Positions 61,589 to 64,000 of a DNA stretch of 64,000 nucleotides are shown here, in pieces. The position numbers and the translations under genes were made by a program. The stretch's first letter is position 1, and the number at the start of each line of letters is the position of its first letter. The stretch is from JAFGPS01 sp964570855 (GTDB lineage: Bacteria > Planctomycetota > Phycisphaerae > Sedimentisphaerales > Anaerobacaceae): contig CAZMZR010000003.1 of NCBI GenBank assembly GCA_964570855.1, positions 7,976-71,975 of the forward strand, in the 5' to 3' direction. The notes under the pieces are model-generated. The model had not been told where the DNA came from, did not search any database, and saw only the letters and a program-made list of their open reading frames with translations.

Positions 61589-62869
61589 CTAAGAAGTCTC
61601 CGGACACAGGTTTTCCTGTGCCGTATCTTTGACAACCTCACTTTTCCCATTAAGAAATGTCTCCCTTTGCCTGGGTATCGTAAAAAAGAAAGTGCTTCCA
61701 CATCCAATTTTGGATTCAACCCAAATTCTCCCACCATATGTCTCAACAATTTTACTGACTATGGAAAGACCGATACCGACACCTTCACACTGATTGGAAT
61801 TTGAGAGTGTTTGAAATATTTTAAAGATCTTGGCAAAATATTTTTCTTCGATTCCACATCCGTTGTCAGAAACACTGAACTCCCAATAGTCGGCTTGATC
61901 ATGACAGCCGATATTTACCATACAATTTTCCTTGTCCAAGTGCGCCACGGCGTTGCTCAACAATTGGTAAAAAACCTCAGTAATATTATTACGATTATAG
62001 AAAATTACCGGCAATTCGCATTCAACTTTTATCTTAACATGCTGGGGCGAGCCAATTCTATCTATTACTTTAGCTAAGAGCAAAGATAAGTCCACCCTTT
62101 CCATCTTCCTATGAAAATGTCTAATACTACAATATTTAAGCACACCATCGACGAGTTTGCTCATTCGTGCTGCTCGATCAACGAGCATCTTAACTTGTTC
62201 CGTGCCTTGTTCATCAAATTTATCTTGATAGTCTGTTGATAGCCAATCGGCCAGTTTTATGATCCCATGCAAAGGGGTTTTTAAATCATGTGCTGCCACA
62301 TAAGCAACATCTTGTAGTTCACGATTCGATAGCTCCAATCTCCTGATAGTTTCTTCCAGCTTTTTGTTCATGGCTTTCAATTCATCTTCAGCCCGTTTTC
62401 GCACGGCGACTTCCCCGCTAAGTTCTGCGGTTCGTTCACGAACTCTTGCTTCCAGTTGGGAATTGGTTCCTTTCAATTCTTGTTCTCTCTCGTCCAGTTT
62501 TGCAACCATGGAATTAATGGCAGTTGAGAAATCCCCCATGAAATCAACTCGTTGGGTATAATCACCCTCGGCAATCCTTTCCGCCTGCCAGGTAAGGTGC
62601 AGCAATCGGGCGTGTAGTTCTTTGAAAGGGGAGGAGAAAACGTTGCTCCGTTTGGGTACGAAGCTATGGAGTTCTCCCTGCGAAAGAGGAACTATAAATC
62701 TGTGAACCTCAGAAGAAGACTCTATCAGTTGATTTACTATTTCAACAAACTGTTTTTCAGCTTCATCTTGATAATCTGATACTTGAATCTTCTCAGGGAT
62801 TTTTCCCTTTAAGAGATTTGAGATCCTTTCGCTGACGTCAAACAGGACTTTTTGTCCATTTCCTTGCAT
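61589..62869 (-). CDS. Soluble histidine kinase coupled to V4R sensor
   Basis: The 426-residue kinase has no membrane helix. An N-terminal region of about 100 residues leads to a HAMP-like segment (AERIAEGDYTQRVDFMGDFS, about 105-125), a coiled coil (from LEARVRERTAEL) and HisKA with the phosphoacceptor in VAYVAAHDLKTPLHGIIKLA. The ATPase has VFYQLLSNAVAHLDK, VSDNGCGIEEKYFAKIF and CEGVGIGLSIVSKIVE. Its 5' end overlaps the V4R gene by 61 bp, so the start could lie a little downstream. No response regulator gene is adjacent. The V4R protein is its likely input. Confidence 0.88.
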   Translation of the reverse strand: MQGNGQKVLFDVSERISNLLKGKIPEKIQVSDYQDEAEKQFVEIVNQLIESSSEVHRFIVPLSQGELHSFVPKRSNVFSSPFKELHARLLHLTWQAERIAEGDYTQRVDFMGDFSTAINSMVAKLDEREQELKGTNSQLEARVRERTAELSGEVAVRKRAEDELKAMNKKLEETIRRLELSNRELQDVAYVAAHDLKTPLHGIIKLADWLSTDYQDKFDEQGTEQVKMLVDRAARMSKLVDGVLKYCSIRHFHRKMERVDLSLLLAKVIDRIGSPQHVKIKVECELPVIFYNRNNITEVFYQLLSNAVAHLDKENCMVNIGCHDQADYWEFSVSDNGCGIEEKYFAKIFKIFQTLSNSNQCEGVGIGLSIVSKIVETYGGRIWVESKIGCGSTFFFTIPRQRETFLNGKSEVVKDTAQENLCPETS

Positions 62870-63405
62870 TTTTTATTTGCCTGTAAAATCCTGACTGAAA
62901 ATCTGCATACCCTGTCACCGGTTGCCCAGCAATCAACTTCTTTGACGTGAAATTCTTTACCGGTATAGGCATTAAGGATTCCGGCGATAAATCCCTCGTC
63001 GTAATCACATACGGTCTCTTCTGAAATCGGCAGGCCGGAGCAGTCTAAATCTTCGGCGACTGTCAATGTAATTTCGAGACTTTCGAGATCTGCTTTTTCA
63101 ATTCTCAATATTCCAATTTTCAAATCTTTGAGAGTTTTTTGAAGTTCGGCTATGAATTCATTGAACTCCAGGTCCGTATTTAATACGTTTTTACAGAAAT
63201 GTTCTCCAGCCAGTTTACCTGCCTTAATGAAGATGTCGTTTGCGGTTGTCACATCCCTTTCCGTAATCAGTACATCCCGCATTGTGTATTGAAACAAGCG
63301 ATAGACAAGAACAGGAACGGATTGTCCGAGATTTGGTCTGCCGGCATCGATATCCCCCAAATCTTCCCATGAAAATTTATTGTAGTCTCTTTCTTCTTTA
63401 AACAT
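62809..63405 (-). CDS. V4R-domain sensor protein
   Basis: From the ATG at 63405, fixed by GGAGGT eight bases upstream, the product has 198 residues. A V4R (4-vinyl-reductase) ligand-binding domain fills the middle and end: GQSVPVLVYRLFQYTMRDVL near 25, a core with AGEHFCKNVL, then CDYDEGFIAGILNAYTGKEF and VKEVDCWATGDRVCRFSV. V4R domains bind small hydrophobic or phenolic molecules and, in the BchJ/heme-NO-binding fold class, sometimes tetrapyrroles. Its gene overlaps the kinase gene by 61 bp, so the two form a sensor-kinase pair. The ligand is unknown. Confidence 0.82.
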   Translation of the reverse strand: MFKEERDYNKFSWEDLGDIDAGRPNLGQSVPVLVYRLFQYTMRDVLITERDVTTANDIFIKAGKLAGEHFCKNVLNTDLEFNEFIAELQKTLKDLKIGILRIEKADLESLEITLTVAEDLDCSGLPISEETVCDYDEGFIAGILNAYTGKEFHVKEVDCWATGDRVCRFSVRILQANKKCKEMDKKSCLTSAKGSQIS

Positions 63406-63679
63406 CTTTACATACCTCCATATTTCGTATATCAATCTAAAAAAATCAGAAGTAAATCCTTATCCTTAAATATTGAAACGTGCACGAGCAGTCATTAACC
63501 TTATTGGCCCCAATTCTAATAGATTGTCGACGTGAATATACAGGTAGTTTGTCTTAAAAGGATTAGTAAGATATTAGTGTCTTATATATGGAGATTCGAA
63601 ACCGGTGTGATGGATGTTATGGGTCTTGATTTGATAAATTAATGATGGAAACACTTTTTTTAGGACTTTATATCATTTT
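63406..63679. other. Intergenic region before scrambled end
   Basis: AT-rich DNA upstream of the V4R gene. No frame reads as protein. It should hold the V4R-kinase promoter. Confidence 0.4.
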
Positions 63680-63853
63680 TTATAAATTCATTTCCACCAA
63701 CCATTTCTCTGAGTCGGATTTGCTGTATCCCAGGAATGCGGAATCTTTATCGTGATTATCGAATGCTTTGGTGGCTTTGTGCCTGTTTGCGTTTGCATAG
63801 CAGTATAGACAGCCGTGCGGGCAAAAGCCCAAATAGAGATGGAACAATTCATC
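63680..63853 (-). pseudogene. DUF1848 protein, C-terminal remnant
   Basis: On the minus strand a 57-residue open stretch reads FCPHGCLYCYANANRHKATK and then AFDNHDKDSAFLGYSKSDSE to a stop at 63680. CPHGCxYCYAN followed by HDxxSxxLG is the conserved end of DUF1848 proteins, which carry an iron-sulphur cysteine motif of the radical SAM type. The part that should precede it (SKDIG...) is missing; just upstream of the cysteine motif the frame runs into the reverse complement of a holA-like 3' end and meets a stop at 63854. This is a truncated remnant, not a functional gene. Confidence 0.6.
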
Positions 63854-63871
63854 TTAAAATTGGCCAATTGA
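63806..63871 (+). pseudogene. holA-like 3' fragment
   Basis: The plus strand encodes AVRAKAQIEMEQFILKLAN and a stop, matching the end of the intact holA product (RAKAQIEMEQFILRLTV). At DNA level 36 bases (63818-63853) differ from 61485-61520 at one site. The next codons differ but keep the chemistry (LRLT to LKLA). A TAG lies just upstream, so only the tail exists. It lies antisense to the DUF1848 remnant. Confidence 0.6.
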
Positions 63872-63920
63872 TAATACAACTACCTCTCGAACCGGATTCG
63901 TCTTGTCTTAATTCCCGATG

Positions 63921-64000
63921 TCACTCTTTACTTTCCGGCTCAGCTTCGTCCTGTATGTACTCCCTGGGTTTGTACCAGCGGGCCACTACTATGTAAATCA
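63921..64000 (-). CDS. C-terminal end of an unidentified gene, cut by window edge
   Basis: The minus-strand frame enters from the right edge and stops at 63921. Its 25 visible residues end RWYKPREYIQDEAEPESKE; an acidic tail after a hydrophobic IYIVVA segment is typical of a real C-terminus. Too little is visible to name it. Confidence 0.4.
   Translation of the reverse strand, partial: IYIVVARWYKPREYIQDEAEPESKE

Noticed and set aside
63688..63879. 63-residue minus-strand frame beginning MYYQLANF
   Set aside because: It lies in another frame over the DUF1848 remnant and matches no family; the +1-shifted frame carries the conserved CPHGC motif.
1..64000. CRISPR arrays, insertion sequences, prophage genes, rRNA
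   Set aside because: No spaced repeat array, transposase, phage structural gene or rRNA sequence was found. The only recombinase is a Xer-type housekeeping gene.

Overview
The window is a 64 kb chromosomal segment, roughly 40-45% GC by eye, from a bacterium with a double membrane (kdsA, a TolC-family channel, an outer-membrane-like barrel). Several traits point to Planctomycetota, probably a Phycisphaerae/Sedimentisphaerales-like lineage. These are a secreted protease with a type I dockerin whose second repeat ends in LADDWLE, a GLUG-repeat surface protein, a two-cysteine DksA/TraR protein, a glycogen-synthase-like GT-B enzyme, and housekeeping genes scattered among small operons. This placement is inferred from protein style; no rRNA is present to confirm it.

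Layout. 1-4.4 kb: a truncated GAF protein, a small MerR-like regulator, an orphan flgB-like gene, a FliA/WhiG-type sigma factor, dapF and a convergent PilZ protein. 4.4-7.8 kb: a soluble PAS histidine kinase and a sigma-54 response regulator behind a consensus promoter that appears to give a leaderless mRNA, then a structured spacer. 7.8-11.1 kb: a SRPBCC protein, tRNA-Leu(GAG), the queuosine genes queE, queC and queF (split by apparent gene debris) and a zinc-ribbon protein. 11.3-17.2 kb: a glycogen-synthase-like enzyme and a 1266-residue subtilase/beta-helix/dockerin protein. 17.4-25.7 kb: coaE, rho, valS, a BFN-domain protein, lspA and gpmI. 25.9-31.1 kb: mutL coupled to a BtuFCD-type cobalamin/metallophore importer that contains a PP-loop enzyme. 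31.4-35.6 kb: a DksA/TraR-like protein, yacG, a polytopic membrane protein and a CapD/FlaA1-like dehydratase. 36-39 kb: a surface GLUG protein and a barrel protein, closed by a bidirectional terminator. 39-48 kb (minus strand): xerC/D, a small unknown, a COG0731 radical SAM protein, kdsA, a lipid kinase, a CYTH protein, an unusual subtilase and leuS.

48.3-52.7 kb (minus strand) holds the most interesting system: a VTC-type polyphosphate polymerase, a DUF4956 membrane protein, a HlyD-type adaptor and a TolC-type outer-membrane channel in one tight operon. It could couple polymer synthesis to export. 53-57 kb: hom, an ApgM-like gene placed where a homoserine kinase is expected, and lysC, followed by a thermonuclease. 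57.8-61.5 kb: gyrA and holA. 61.6-63.4 kb: a V4R sensor and a histidine kinase with overlapping genes.

The right end (63.7-64 kb) is broken sequence: the C-terminus of a DUF1848 protein abuts, in opposite orientation, a second copy of the 3' end of holA. Beyond it is the tail of another gene. This is either a rearrangement scar or an assembly artefact.
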